A stretch of 64,000 nt of DNA from JAICWP01 sp035278025 (GCA_035278025.1 DATEJK010000124.1:1-64000), one strand, 5' to 3'; shown: positions 44,148 to 52,845, counted from the stretch's first letter. Numbers and translations: made by a program. The notes: generated from the letters alone by a model not told the origin.

Positions 44148-44296
44148 TACGCCACCCCGGCGAGGGCAAATTCCCCGCAGTATTCCGCAAAGGGCATGGC
44201 CAAGACTTCGTCCGCTACCTTTAATTCCGCTTCGGCCGTCTCTTCCGCCCTGGCCACCGCCGCCATCAGTTCGTCAATGATTGTTCCGTTGAACAT
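44147..44296 (-). CDS. 49-residue small protein coupled to ftsL
   Basis: ATG 44296 is preceded by AGGAGGAAGAG, a stronger ribosome-binding site than most genes here have. The frame reads MFNGTIIDELMAAVARA and continues as an acidic helix rich in Ala and Glu (EETAEAELKVADEVL), with one cysteine near the end, and stops at TAA whose last base starts the ftsL ATG (TAATG). No signal peptide or membrane span is visible. It lies between rsmH and ftsL. It may be a real small protein or a leader that couples ftsL translation to upstream ribosomes. Confidence 0.6.
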   Translation of the reverse strand: MFNGTIIDELMAAVARAEETAEAELKVADEVLAMPFAEYCGEFALAGVA

Positions 44297-44335
44297 CTCT
44301 TCCTCCTGCCCTACCCTCAGCCTGAAATCTCTTTT

Positions 44336-44361
44336 GTGGCGCGGGCGCCCCCGCCCGCGGC
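44336..44361. repeat. GC-rich interspersed unit
   Basis: The gap after rsmH contains TGTGGCGCGGGCGCCCCC, followed by GCCCGCGGCC. A closely similar unit occurs at 46214-46240 and, inverted, at about 29310-29338. All three are intergenic. Confidence 0.5.
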
Positions 44362-44362
44362 C

Positions 44363-45262
44363 TTAAATCCTCTCCGCGGCTCGCAGCTTGGCGCTGCGCG
44401 AACGCGGGTTGGAAGCGATCTCCTCTGCCGTTGCTCCCAGTGGCTTTTTTGTCAGCAGCCGGTAAATTCTGTTGCCGGCCCCCTCGCGCAGGGCATCCTT
44501 CACGATGCGGTCTTCCAGCGAGTGGAAGCTGATCACCACCAGCCTCCCGCCCGGTTTGAGCACGCGGGGCGCCGCGCCTTCACTCAGCAGCCCCCGCAAA
44601 TCGTCCAATTCGCGGTTTACGAAAATTCGGATGGCCTGGAAAGTGCGTGTCGCGGGATGGATGCGCTCGTGTTTCATTGGCCGGGCCGCGGCCCATACCA
44701 CATCCGCCAATTGCTTGGTGGAGTGTATCGGCCGCGACCGGACAATGGCTCTGGCGATTCTCCGCGACCTCCTTTCCTCACCGAATTCGTAAATCACGTC
44801 GGCGAGTGCTTTCTCGTCGAGGCGATTTACCACTTGATCGGCGGTCAGCTCGGCTTGCGGGTCCATCCGCATGTCGAGCCCTCCTTCCGCCTGAAAACTG
44901 AATCCCCGCGCCGCCTCCTCCAGTTGCAGGCTGCTCACCCCCAGGTCGGCCAGCAGTCCGTCGGCCGAAGCCGCCTTTACCCGCTCTCCGATTTCTGCGA
45001 ACGAGCCCTGCAGCAGGGTCACCTGCGGCCACTCCCCTTGCGGAGGCGGCTGCAGCCGGCGCCTGGCTATCTCCAGCGCGCTGGGGTCCTTATCCACGCC
45101 AATCAAATGTCCCCCTGCGCCGAGGCGTTTTGCGATTTCCCAGCTGTGCCCGCCAAGGCCCACGGTGGCATCTATAAAGGTCCCGCCACGCTGAACGGCC
45201 AAAAAGTCGATCGCTTCTTTTAAAAGAACCGAAACATGGCCACCTTCTGTCCTCTCGACCAT
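44363..45262 (-). CDS. rsmH: 16S rRNA (cytosine1402-N4)-methyltransferase RsmH (MraW)
   Basis: The protein is 299 residues. N-terminal HVSVLLKEAIDFLAV precedes the SAM motif FIDATVGLGGHS; IGVDKDPSALEIARRRL and DGLLADLGVSSLQLEEAARGFSF are also typical, as is FHSLEDRIVK near the end. It methylates cytosine 1402 of 16S rRNA at N4. It follows mraZ after 41 bases, the standard start of dcw clusters. The small ORF and ftsL come next. Confidence 0.96.
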   Translation of the reverse strand: MVERTEGGHVSVLLKEAIDFLAVQRGGTFIDATVGLGGHSWEIAKRLGAGGHLIGVDKDPSALEIARRRLQPPPQGEWPQVTLLQGSFAEIGERVKAASADGLLADLGVSSLQLEEAARGFSFQAEGGLDMRMDPQAELTADQVVNRLDEKALADVIYEFGEERRSRRIARAIVRSRPIHSTKQLADVVWAAARPMKHERIHPATRTFQAIRIFVNRELDDLRGLLSEGAAPRVLKPGGRLVVISFHSLEDRIVKDALREGAGNRIYRLLTKKPLGATAEEIASNPRSRSAKLRAAERI

Positions 45263-45303
45263 GCCGCCCCACTGAGGGGCCCCTCACTCCCCTGAACTCG
45301 TGC

Positions 45304-45741
45304 CTAGATCCCCAGGTCGTCGAGGTTCTTCTCATCCTCGGCGGTGAAGGCTTCTTCCACTTCCTTGCGCACGCCTTCCATGCTCTGCACTTCTAACCGG
45401 CTCAGGTAGCCCATCACTGCTACCTCGCCCTTCAACTGCGCCGAGTCCCGCAGCAACTGCGGCAGCAGCAGCCGCCCCTGGTTGTCCATCTCCGCCACCT
45501 GTCCCCAGTAGTTGGTGCGGGTCAAAAACTTCTTCTTGGTGGGGTTGAAGGTGGAGAGTCCAGCCAGCTTCTGCTCGATACGCTCCCATTCCTCGAAGGG
45601 ATAAATCTGGGCACTTTTGCCGTCCAGACTGGTTATGTAGAATTGCGAGCCGTACTTCTCGTCTATTACGCGCTTGAATTCCGCGGGCACCTTGAGCCGC
45701 CCTTTTTCGTCCACGCGAGTTGGGTGATTGCCGCGAAACAT
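45304..45741 (-). CDS. mraZ: Transcriptional regulator MraZ
   Basis: The protein is 145 residues with two AbrB-like half-domains. The first has HPTRVDEKGRLKVPAEFKRVI-type sequence near residue 9, the second MDNQGRLLLPQLLRD near 84; both carry the D-x-x-G-R-x-x-x-P signature. MraZ binds DNA as a ring and in other bacteria represses its own operon. The phased GTGG boxes and promoter about 170-240 bases upstream fit autoregulation. First gene of the dcw operon. Confidence 0.95.
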   Translation of the reverse strand: MFRGNHPTRVDEKGRLKVPAEFKRVIDEKYGSQFYITSLDGKSAQIYPFEEWERIEQKLAGLSTFNPTKKKFLTRTNYWGQVAEMDNQGRLLLPQLLRDSAQLKGEVAVMGYLSRLEVQSMEGVRKEVEEAFTAEDEKNLDDLGI

Positions 45742-45913
45742 GGTTCGGGCCCCGTTCCGGGGCTTTTCTTACGTGGGCTGCCACTGCGGCAGCCAGGGAG
45801 GAGGTCAAAAAGGTCGCTAATTCTTTGTTTTCACTTGCTTTAGGGCTGTTGTTTGGGCTGTCAGCCTTGAATTCCACTGGCGCTCCTGAAAGCAGCAACT
45901 TTGCCCATAGCGA

Positions 45914-45950
45914 CCCACATCCTTTACCACTTTCTACCACTTTCGACCAC
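45914..45950 (-). promoter_or_regulatory. MraZ-binding boxes (phased GTGG repeats)
   Basis: Read on the minus strand, GTGGT occurs at 45946-45950, 45936-45940 and 45926-45930, a strict 10-base period with AAA before the second and third copies, and GTGGG follows at 45914-45918. This matches the known design of MraZ boxes. They lie just downstream of the predicted -10 element, so MraZ bound there would block transcription of the dcw operon. Confidence 0.85.
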
Positions 45951-45951
45951 C

Positions 45952-45979
45952 ATCCTACTGTAAAGTTCTTCACTGTCAA
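45952..45979 (-). promoter_or_regulatory. Sigma-70-like promoter of the dcw operon
   Basis: On the minus strand a perfect -35 hexamer TTGACA (45974-45979) is followed after 16 bases by TAGGAT (45952-45957), four of six matches to TATAAT. The MraZ boxes begin 2 bases beyond the -10, and the leader to mraZ would be about 200 bases. Confidence 0.7.
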
Positions 45980-46287
45980 CAGGAAATTTGAGGGTCTTGG
46001 ACTTCCCCTCTATCTCAAAATGAAAAGCCCGACAGCTTGCGTTTTTGACCAATGGCACCCCTAGGAATTGCGGTTTACCATGTTGATTCCTCGCCCAGCA
46101 GGTGCCGCGATCCTGTTTTGAATCAGAGGAATGGCTGGCCCGGTGTGGAAAAGGTGGTAGCTGCGGGATGGGGATTAAGGACGGAAACCCGGAAAGTCCT
46201 GGTGCGCTAAGCAGTTGTGGGGCGGGCGCCCCGCCCGCGGGGCCGGAGCCTCAGTTGTGCACGCTGAGCTTGGGCTGCGCAAGCGCG
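45980..46287. other. Intergenic region between dcw promoter and MDR gene
   Basis: No gene is visible. The only distinct element is a GC-rich palindromic unit at 46214-46240 (TTGTGGGGCGGGCGCCCCGC and on), related to the unit at 44336. The rest looks like ordinary spacer sequence. Confidence 0.5.
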
Positions 46288-47298
46288 TCAGGACTCCGCC
46301 ACTTTCAGGATCAGCTTGCCGAAGTTTTCGCCGGTAAACAGCTTGATCAGCGCCTCGGGGAAATTCTGCAGGCCCTCCACAATATCCTCGCGCGACTTGA
46401 GCTTCCCTGCCGCCATCCAGCCCGCCATCTCGCGCGCCGCCTGCGCATAGCGATCCATGAAATCGGTGACCAGCATGCCCTTCATGGTGGCGCGCTTCAC
46501 CAGCAGCGACAGGTAGTTGCTCGGGCCCTTCACCGGGCCGGTGTTGTTGTACTGCGAAATGCCGCCGCAGATGACGATGCGCGCGCCCAGGTTGATCTGT
46601 GTTAGCACCACATCCAGAATGTCGCCGCCGACATTGTCGAAATAAACGTCAATGCCCTGGGGACAATGCTTGCGCAGCCCCAGGCTGACGTCTTCGCTCT
46701 TGTAATCAATGGCGGCGTCGAATCCCAGTTCGCCGGTGATGTACCGGCATTTCTCGGCACCACCGGCGATGCCCACCGCGCGGCCGCCCTTGATTTTGGC
46801 GATCTGGCCCACAACCGAGCCCACCGCCCCGGCCGCAGCTGAAACCACCACAGTGTTGCCGGGTTGGGGCGCTCCCGTATCGAGAAAGCCAAAGTAGGCG
46901 GTCATGCCCGGCATACCCAAAACGCTGAGGTATTTGGGGAGAGGCGCCAGCCGGGTGTCTATCTTGCTTACGCCTTGACCGTTCGACATAGCGTATTCCT
47001 GCACCCCCAATGCGCCATAAACGTGGTCACCCACCGTAAAGTTTGGATTCTTCGATTCGACAACCCGCCCGGCCGCCAGCGCCCGCATCACTTCCCCGAT
47101 TCCCACCGGCGGCATGTAAGAGCGCATGGGGCTCATCCAACCGCGCATAGCTGGATCGAGCGAAATCTGCAGCACCTTGACCAGGAACTCTCCGCCGCCA
47201 GGCTCGCGCACGGGCTCTTCGGCATAGTTCCAATCGCTGCTTTTGGGCATGCCCACGGGGCGGGCGGCAAGGCGGAATTGATGGTTAGTGAGATTCAT
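46288..47298 (-). CDS. NADP-dependent MDR oxidoreductase (CurA/PTGR family)
   Basis: The protein is 336 residues. N-terminal RPVGMPKSSDWNY and MRGWMSPMRSYMPPVGIGEVM are typical of the zinc-free medium-chain branch that includes CurA, YncB and leukotriene B4 12-hydroxydehydrogenase. The cofactor motif is VSAAAGAVGSVVGQIAKIKG near 150, followed by GGAEKCRYITGELGFDAAIDY and VYFDNVGGDILD. It probably reduces the double bond of alpha,beta-unsaturated ketones or aldehydes with NADPH in the cytoplasm, a detoxifying role. No neighbour points to a special substrate. Confidence 0.88.
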   Translation of the reverse strand: MNLTNHQFRLAARPVGMPKSSDWNYAEEPVREPGGGEFLVKVLQISLDPAMRGWMSPMRSYMPPVGIGEVMRALAAGRVVESKNPNFTVGDHVYGALGVQEYAMSNGQGVSKIDTRLAPLPKYLSVLGMPGMTAYFGFLDTGAPQPGNTVVVSAAAGAVGSVVGQIAKIKGGRAVGIAGGAEKCRYITGELGFDAAIDYKSEDVSLGLRKHCPQGIDVYFDNVGGDILDVVLTQINLGARIVICGGISQYNNTGPVKGPSNYLSLLVKRATMKGMLVTDFMDRYAQAAREMAGWMAAGKLKSREDIVEGLQNFPEALIKLFTGENFGKLILKVAES

Positions 47299-47331
47299 AG
47301 CTTGTAGGTTGCGAGGTTCTGACTCCCGCCT

Positions 47332-47697
47332 CTACGAATGCACCTTTTCCACCACCACCGCCGTCCCGTAGGCCAGCACTTCGGTCACGCCCTGCATAAT
47401 TTCCGTAGCGTCGTAGCGCGCGCCCACCACCGCATTTGCGCCCAGCTGGGCGGCGTGCTCCAGCATCAGATCGAAGGACTCCTCGCGCGTCTTCTCGCAT
47501 AGCTTAGTCAGCAGGGTAATGTTGCCGCCCACCAGCGTCTGCAGGCTGGCGCCGATGGTTCCCAATACAGAACGCGAGCGCACGGTGATGCCGCGCACCA
47601 CGCCCAGATTGCGCACCACGCGGTAGCCTTCCAGTTCAAAGGCGGTCGTCACCATGCGGTGGTCAATGACGGTAGCCGGCATGCCCGTGGTCGCCAT
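47332..47697 (-). CDS. YbjQ/DUF74-family protein
   Basis: ATG 47697 follows GGGAGG; the longer frame runs into a repeat. The 121-residue product has the pattern of the YbjQ (DUF74) family: VVRNLGVVRGITVRSRSVLG, then LLTKLCEKTREESFDLMLEHA, GANAVVGARYDATEI and AYGTAVVVE. These proteins form pentameric rings; the heavy-metal-binding label in databases rests on little experimental proof. It is divergent from the propeller gene at 47797, with a repeat-rich 99-base spacer, and convergent with nothing nearby. Confidence 0.85.
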   Translation of the reverse strand: MATTGMPATVIDHRMVTTAFELEGYRVVRNLGVVRGITVRSRSVLGTIGASLQTLVGGNITLLTKLCEKTREESFDLMLEHAAQLGANAVVGARYDATEIMQGVTEVLAYGTAVVVEKVHS

Positions 47698-47707
47698 GAG
47701 AGCCTCC

Positions 47708-47792
47708 CATTTGTAATTTGGGAATTTGTAATTTCTAATTTGTTTTTCGGAGCCCTTGCAAACTACCAATTACAAATTGCTAAATTACAAAT
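47708..47792. repeat. AT-rich inverted words in a divergent promoter region
   Basis: The spacer between the two divergent starts holds ATTTGTAATTTGGGAATTTG and AATTTCTAATTTG, followed by the complementary words CCAATTACAAATTGC and AAATTACAAATTGC. The two halves can pair over about 12 bases. Both promoters must lie here. Confidence 0.6.
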
Positions 47793-47796
47793 TGCA

Positions 47797-49185
47797 ATGC
47801 TAATCCAAAGCTTACGCCGCGCCATCCTGGCAGTCTTGCCGTTGTTATTTTCTCTCTTCCTCGCCGGGCAAACGCTCGCCCCTGCCCCGGAAGGACACGT
47901 GCTCGCGCTGACGCCGCAGCCCGGCTACTTCAACGAGCCTTCTATCGCGGTAAATCCGCGCAACCCGCAGCAGATCGTTGCCGCCTTCCAGGTGCCGGCG
48001 CACATCGCCTACTCGCAGGATGGCGGGGGCAGCTGGAACCTGGCTCCCGCCGTGGCCCCTAAGAACTACAAAATTTCGGGCGATGTTTCCGTCACCTATG
48101 ACGCGCACGGCCATGCCATCCTCTGCTACATCGCCTTCGACAAGCTCGGCACCACCAATTACTGGGGCCACAACGCCACCCGCAATGGCATCTTCATCAA
48201 GCGCTCGCTGGATGGCGGCAAGACCTGGGAGGAGAATGCCATCCCGGTGATCGAACACGCCACCACACCCGGCATTCCCTTCGAAGACAAGCCTTACATC
48301 GCTGCCGACAACACGAATAGCCCCTACTCCGGCAACCTCTACGTGGGCTGGACGCAGTTCACCTTGACCAAATCTGTGATCCTGTTCTCGCGCTCCACCG
48401 ATGCCGGCAAGACCTGGTCCGCGCCTGCCGAGATCAGCACCCACGAGGGCCTGCCACGCGACGACAATGGCGCGGTCGAAGGCTTTACCGGCGGGGTGGG
48501 AGCGGACGGCACACTCTACGTGGTGTGGGCCGACGGCAACAGCATTGTTCTCGCCGCCTCCCGCGATGGGGGCCGCAGCTTCTCGCCCAGCCGCAAGATC
48601 CTGGACACAGCGCCCTCATATTTTGACGTGGAGGGCGTCTCGCGCTCCAACGGCTTCCCTGAAATTGGCATGGACCCGCGTAGCCAGGACGGCGTGCTCT
48701 ACGTCACCTGGAGTGACTACCGCAACGGCGATGTGGACGTCTTCTGCTCCACCTCGCGCGACCGCGGCCGCACCTGGAGCCCGGCCCTGCGGGTCAATTC
48801 CGACCCGGTTCACGACGGCACTGACCAGTTCTTCCAGTGGCTGGCCGTGGATCCCGAGACCGGAGCCGCGAACGTCATCTTCTACGATCGCCGTGAGGAC
48901 CCGGAGAACGTCAAGACCAAGGTCACCCTGGCCAGCTCTGGCGACGGCGGCAAATCATTCGTCAACTACGTCTGGACGGGCGAGTCTTTTACCAGCTATC
49001 GCCAGTTCATCGGCGATTACCTGGGAATTGCCGCCTGGCAAGGACGTGTCTACGGCATTTGGACTGAGGTCACGCCGGTTCCTCCCCCGCCGGCGGGAAA
49101 AGAAAAACCGGCAACCGCCGCTGAGCAGCACCGCACGGTAGTCAAAATTGGAGTAGCGCAGTTCGGAGCCGGCGCTTCGCAATGA
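47797..49185 (+). CDS. Exported Asp-box (BNR/sialidase-like) six-bladed propeller protein
   Basis: Start ATG 47797 gives a 462-residue product with a signal peptide (MLIQSLRRAILAVLPLLFSL, cut near LAGQT). Six Asp-box repeats are visible: SQDGGGSW, SLDGGKTW, STDAGKTW, SRDGGRSF, SRDRGRTW and SGDGGKSF. The fold is therefore a beta-propeller like that of sialidases. The arginine triad of true sialidases cannot be assigned with confidence, so enzymatic action is uncertain. It may bind or cleave an extracellular glycan or protein. Confidence 0.82.
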   Translation: MLIQSLRRAILAVLPLLFSLFLAGQTLAPAPEGHVLALTPQPGYFNEPSIAVNPRNPQQIVAAFQVPAHIAYSQDGGGSWNLAPAVAPKNYKISGDVSVTYDAHGHAILCYIAFDKLGTTNYWGHNATRNGIFIKRSLDGGKTWEENAIPVIEHATTPGIPFEDKPYIAADNTNSPYSGNLYVGWTQFTLTKSVILFSRSTDAGKTWSAPAEISTHEGLPRDDNGAVEGFTGGVGADGTLYVVWADGNSIVLAASRDGGRSFSPSRKILDTAPSYFDVEGVSRSNGFPEIGMDPRSQDGVLYVTWSDYRNGDVDVFCSTSRDRGRTWSPALRVNSDPVHDGTDQFFQWLAVDPETGAANVIFYDRREDPENVKTKVTLASSGDGGKSFVNYVWTGESFTSYRQFIGDYLGIAAWQGRVYGIWTEVTPVPPPPAGKEKPATAAEQHRTVVKIGVAQFGAGASQ

Positions 49186-49396
49186 ACCAGGCGACGCCCG
49201 CCACGGCCCGTCTGCAAAGCGGGACAGAACCAATGCAGAGCCTCTTTACAATGTTCGGCTCGCCGGAATTTTCCATCCTCCCCTTTGCAACCCGCAGAAA
49301 TGGTGTTATCACTAGCCGACGAGCAATGTATCCGTAAGTGTTATCATTTGCTAGCCTAGGTTACGTCCTTGTCCTGGAATTTCAGGAAGTAGTCGG

Positions 49397-51469
49397 ATGT
49401 CAGAGCCCCCCCAGCCCGCAGCGGACGCCTCCGCGGAACAGCGCTACCGGGCGCTGCTGGAAGTAACGGACGCGATCGTCCCCCACGACAATCTTGACCA
49501 GCTGCTGCGTGACCTGGCGTACCGCCTGCGCAAGATTGTGCGCTTTGATTCCGTCAGCTTTGTCCTGCATGACCCCGCCGCCAACCTCATGCGCCTGGTC
49601 CATGCCGAGGCCTTCGGAGAAGAGCTTCCGCTGCCTGCAACTATGAGCATCGAAGACTCCGCCTCCGGCCACGTGTGGCGAACTGGGCAAGCGCTGGTCA
49701 TGCCCAACCTGCAGAAAGAACAGCGACTGGGGCCGGTGCTGAAGATGCTGCAAGGGTCGGGCTTTAAATCCTGCTGCGTCCTGCCCATGACGGTGGCGGA
49801 ACGCCGCCTGGGAGCTCTGGCCATGGCCAGCCGCCAGGAGAATGCTTACCGCGACGCCGATCTGGAATTTCTGAAGCGGGTGGCGGAGCAGGTCGCGGTG
49901 GCGGTAGATAACGTGGCCCAGCGGCAGCAGGCCCTGACTTACCAGCAGCAACTGGCCAGCGAGCGCGATCGCCTGCGCCTGCTGCTGGAGGTCAACAATG
50001 TCCTGGTTTCCAACCGCGAGATCCGGGATTTATTTCCCGCCATTTCCGATTGCCTGCGCAAGGTGGTAGCCCACGATTACGCCAGCCTGGCTGTGCTGGA
50101 GCCTGGGGGCGCGCTGCTGCGGTTACACGCCCTTGTTTTTCCCGAAGGCAAGGGCCTGGTACACCAGGAGCTGGTATTTGCCAAGGAAGGCTCGCCGGGA
50201 GGATGGGCCCTGGACCATCGCCAACCCTTGCTGGCCGATCCACTCACTCGCGAACAGTATCCGGCGGAAATTACTGCCCGCATGATCTCCGAAGGGGTGC
50301 GCTGTGCCGTCTGGCTGCCGCTCATCACCCGCAACACTATACTGGGCACATTAAGCCTTGCCAGCCTGCGCGAGCACGCTTTTAGGGCGGACGATGTAGC
50401 CTTGCTGGCCCAGGTGGCCAGCCAAATTGCTATCGCCCTGGAAAACGCGCTCGCCTTCCGTGAAATCGCCCAGCTCAAAGACAAGCTGGCCCAGGAGAAG
50501 CTCTACCTGCAGGAGGAAATCCACTCCGAGTACAACTTCGACGAGATCGTGGGGGAAAGCCGCGCCCTGCAAACGGTGTTGCAGCAGGTGGAAACGGTCG
50601 CCCCCACCGGCGCCACGGTGCTCATCCTGGGCGAAACCGGGACGGGAAAGGAACTGATCGCGCGGGCCATTCACGACCTGAGCACGCGCCGCGAACACAC
50701 CTTCGTCAAGCTGAGCTGCGCCGCCATTCCCACCGGCCTGCTGGAGAGCGAACTATTCGGGCATGAAAAGGGAGCCTTCACCGGCGCCATCGTGCAGAAG
50801 ATCGGGCGCCTCGAACTGGCCCATAAAGGCACGCTGTTCCTCGACGAGGTGGGCGATATCCCCCTGGAACTGCAGCCCAAGCTGTTGCGCGCCCTGCAGG
50901 AGCGGGAGTTTGAGCGCCTGGGCAGCACCCGGACGCAGCAAGTGGACACGCGGGTCGTGGCCGCCACCAATCGCGATCTGGCCAAGATGGTGGAGGAGGG
51001 CGGCTTCCGTCGCGATCTCTATTACCGCCTGAATGTCTTCCCGGTTCGCGTCCCGCCGCTGCGCGAACGACGCGAAGACATTCCCCTGCTGGTCCGCTAT
51101 TTCGCGCAGAAATTTTCCCGCACCATGAACCGCCGCATTGAAAGCATCCCTACCGAAACCCTGGATGCCCTGGTGAATTGGGAGTGGCCGGGCAACATCC
51201 GCGAACTCGAGCACATGGTAGAACGTGCTGTGATTCTCTCCCCCGGGCCGGTTCTGAATGTGCCCGTCGCGGAGTTGCGTCCAACTGACGGAGATGGCAC
51301 CAATCTGCAGCGCCTCGATGATGCCGAGCGCGAGCATATCCTGCGCGTTCTGCGCGAGTCCGGAGGGGTCATTGGCGGTGCCACCGGCGCTGCCAACCGC
51401 CTCGGCTTGAAACGCACCACTCTCCACTTCAAGATGAAGAAGCTGGGAATCAGCCGTGCCGACCTGTGA
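49397..51469 (+). CDS. Sigma-54-dependent activator with two GAF domains (FhlA/NorR-like)
   Basis: The protein is 690 residues. The first GAF lies at about 20-175 and the second at about 190-345; neither carries a receiver aspartate. The AAA+ domain (about 370-600) has Walker A GETGTGKE, the sigma-54 contact loop GAFTGA, Walker B GTLFLDEVGDI and LREREDIPLLVRYF-like sensor sequence. A Fis-type helix-turn-helix (GAANRLGLKRTTLHFKMKKL) ends the protein. It should sense a small ligand or gas through the GAF domains and activate RpoN promoters; the ligand is unknown. The STAS/Crp genes 190 bases downstream are possible targets. Confidence 0.9.
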   Translation: MSEPPQPAADASAEQRYRALLEVTDAIVPHDNLDQLLRDLAYRLRKIVRFDSVSFVLHDPAANLMRLVHAEAFGEELPLPATMSIEDSASGHVWRTGQALVMPNLQKEQRLGPVLKMLQGSGFKSCCVLPMTVAERRLGALAMASRQENAYRDADLEFLKRVAEQVAVAVDNVAQRQQALTYQQQLASERDRLRLLLEVNNVLVSNREIRDLFPAISDCLRKVVAHDYASLAVLEPGGALLRLHALVFPEGKGLVHQELVFAKEGSPGGWALDHRQPLLADPLTREQYPAEITARMISEGVRCAVWLPLITRNTILGTLSLASLREHAFRADDVALLAQVASQIAIALENALAFREIAQLKDKLAQEKLYLQEEIHSEYNFDEIVGESRALQTVLQQVETVAPTGATVLILGETGTGKELIARAIHDLSTRREHTFVKLSCAAIPTGLLESELFGHEKGAFTGAIVQKIGRLELAHKGTLFLDEVGDIPLELQPKLLRALQEREFERLGSTRTQQVDTRVVAATNRDLAKMVEEGGFRRDLYYRLNVFPVRVPPLRERREDIPLLVRYFAQKFSRTMNRRIESIPTETLDALVNWEWPGNIRELEHMVERAVILSPGPVLNVPVAELRPTDGDGTNLQRLDDAEREHILRVLRESGGVIGGATGAANRLGLKRTTLHFKMKKLGISRADL

Positions 51470-51659
51470 CCGCCGCGGGGTGACAGATGGCTGACAGTCT
51501 GACCGCATACTGCCACCTGCCCCTGACAAGATCCTCGTAGCCTCCCAGAGCCTCTCTCCTAACTGCCTGTATTTGCACGGTGCCCACGGTCACAGTTGGT
51601 TGTGACCGGTTGGCCCGGGACGTGCCCTGTCACTAAGCAAGTCAGGGAAGGCGACAACC

Positions 51660-51992
51660 ATGTTCCGAGCGACAGTTGAGCACCACGGTGACCTGGTGAC
51701 GCTGCGAATCGAGGGCCGGTTAAGCGGACCATGTCTGTCGGAGTTGGAGAACTGCTGGCGGCAAATCGCCGGTGGTAACGGCAACCGTCAACTGGTGGTG
51801 GACCTGAAGGAAGTCACATATGTCAGTTCGCAGGGCAAGCAACTGCTGGAAAAACTGTGCCGCGCCGGAGCCCGGCTAACGGGTGACGGGCTGATGACGC
51901 GGGCCTTGGTGGAACAGATTACCCACTCTGTGGGCCAGGTAGAAATTCATAACGAGGGGGCGAATGATGGCCACAGTGCACGCACCATATAA
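51660..51992 (+). CDS. STAS-domain protein (anti-sigma factor antagonist-like)
   Basis: The protein is 110 residues, one STAS domain: LVTLRIEGRLSGPCLSEL, then VVDLKEVTYVSSQGKQLLEKL with the serine pair at the phosphorylation site, and a short tail. Such proteins switch partners with anti-sigma kinases; none is encoded next to it. Its last 29 bases overlap the Crp/Fnr-type gene, so the two are co-translated. Confidence 0.78.
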   Translation: MFRATVEHHGDLVTLRIEGRLSGPCLSELENCWRQIAGGNGNRQLVVDLKEVTYVSSQGKQLLEKLCRAGARLTGDGLMTRALVEQITHSVGQVEIHNEGANDGHSARTI

Positions 51993-52845
51993 CCTGGAAA
52001 TGTCCGACAACTGCATCAATTGCAAGTTGCGGGCTCGCGGCTACTTCTGCCAGTTCGGGGGCGATGAAGTGCGCGGCTTGGCGGCAATTTCTTATCCCAC
52101 CGTCTACCCCGAAAATTCAGTGCTGTTTGTAGAAGGGCAAATGCCGCGTGGCGTGTACATCCTGTGCCGCGGGAAAGCCAAGCTGTCCATGGTCTCCAGC
52201 GAAGGCAAGACGCTCATTCTGCATATCTCCGAACCGGGAGAAATTCTGGGCCTGAGTTCGTGCCTGCTGGGCCAGCCCTATCAGGCCACGATGGAAAGCC
52301 TGAGCCCCTGCCAGCTGAACTTCATCCGCCGCGATGATTTCCTGCTTTATGTCCGCAATCATCCGGAGGCCATGTTCCGGGTGGCCGAGTTCCTCAGCCG
52401 CGAATACCGGGCCGCCTGCAACGAAATTGGCTCTCTGGGCCTGGCGCATTCGGCGGCCGAAAAGATGGCCCGCCTGCTGTTGGGATGGAAGGAATCCCAT
52501 GCCCACAGCAATGGCGCGACCACGCTCAAGCTGACCCTCACCCACGAGGAAATGGCGCAGATGATCGGCTCCAGCCGGGAGACGGTAACCCGCATGCTGG
52601 CCCGTTTCCGGGCCAAGGACTACATCGAGGTGCACGGCTCCACGCTGCTCATCCGCAACCGCGCTGCCTTGCAATCCCTGGCGGATAACCCGGGCGATGG
52701 TGACCCGGCGGAAACGCGGGTGCCGGCTCCAGGCTACGGGTTACGGCGGAGCCCGGAAACAGCCGCGGCGAGTATCGGCCCTGCGGCTCCACGCGCGCGT
52801 GCCGCTAAGTCTCCGGCTCCCATGTTGCAGCTATCGGCCAGATAG
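51964..52845 (+). CDS. Crp/Fnr-family regulator with N-terminal cysteine motif
   Basis: The protein is 293 residues; ATG 51964 follows GAGGGGGCGA. Cys17, Cys20 and Cys29 form C-x2-C-x8-C near the N-terminus, as in FNR-type proteins that hold an iron-sulfur cluster, and further cysteines at about 100 and 120 could provide the fourth ligand. The cNMP-like domain (about 45-150, FVEGQMPRGVYILCRG) and winged helix (LTHEEMAQMIGSSRETVTRML) are clear. The last about 45 residues are a Pro/Ala-rich extension. It is probably an oxygen- or redox-responsive regulator. Confidence 0.85.
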   Translation: MMATVHAPYNLEMSDNCINCKLRARGYFCQFGGDEVRGLAAISYPTVYPENSVLFVEGQMPRGVYILCRGKAKLSMVSSEGKTLILHISEPGEILGLSSCLLGQPYQATMESLSPCQLNFIRRDDFLLYVRNHPEAMFRVAEFLSREYRAACNEIGSLGLAHSAAEKMARLLLGWKESHAHSNGATTLKLTLTHEEMAQMIGSSRETVTRMLARFRAKDYIEVHGSTLLIRNRAALQSLADNPGDGDPAETRVPAPGYGLRRSPETAAASIGPAAPRARAAKSPAPMLQLSAR

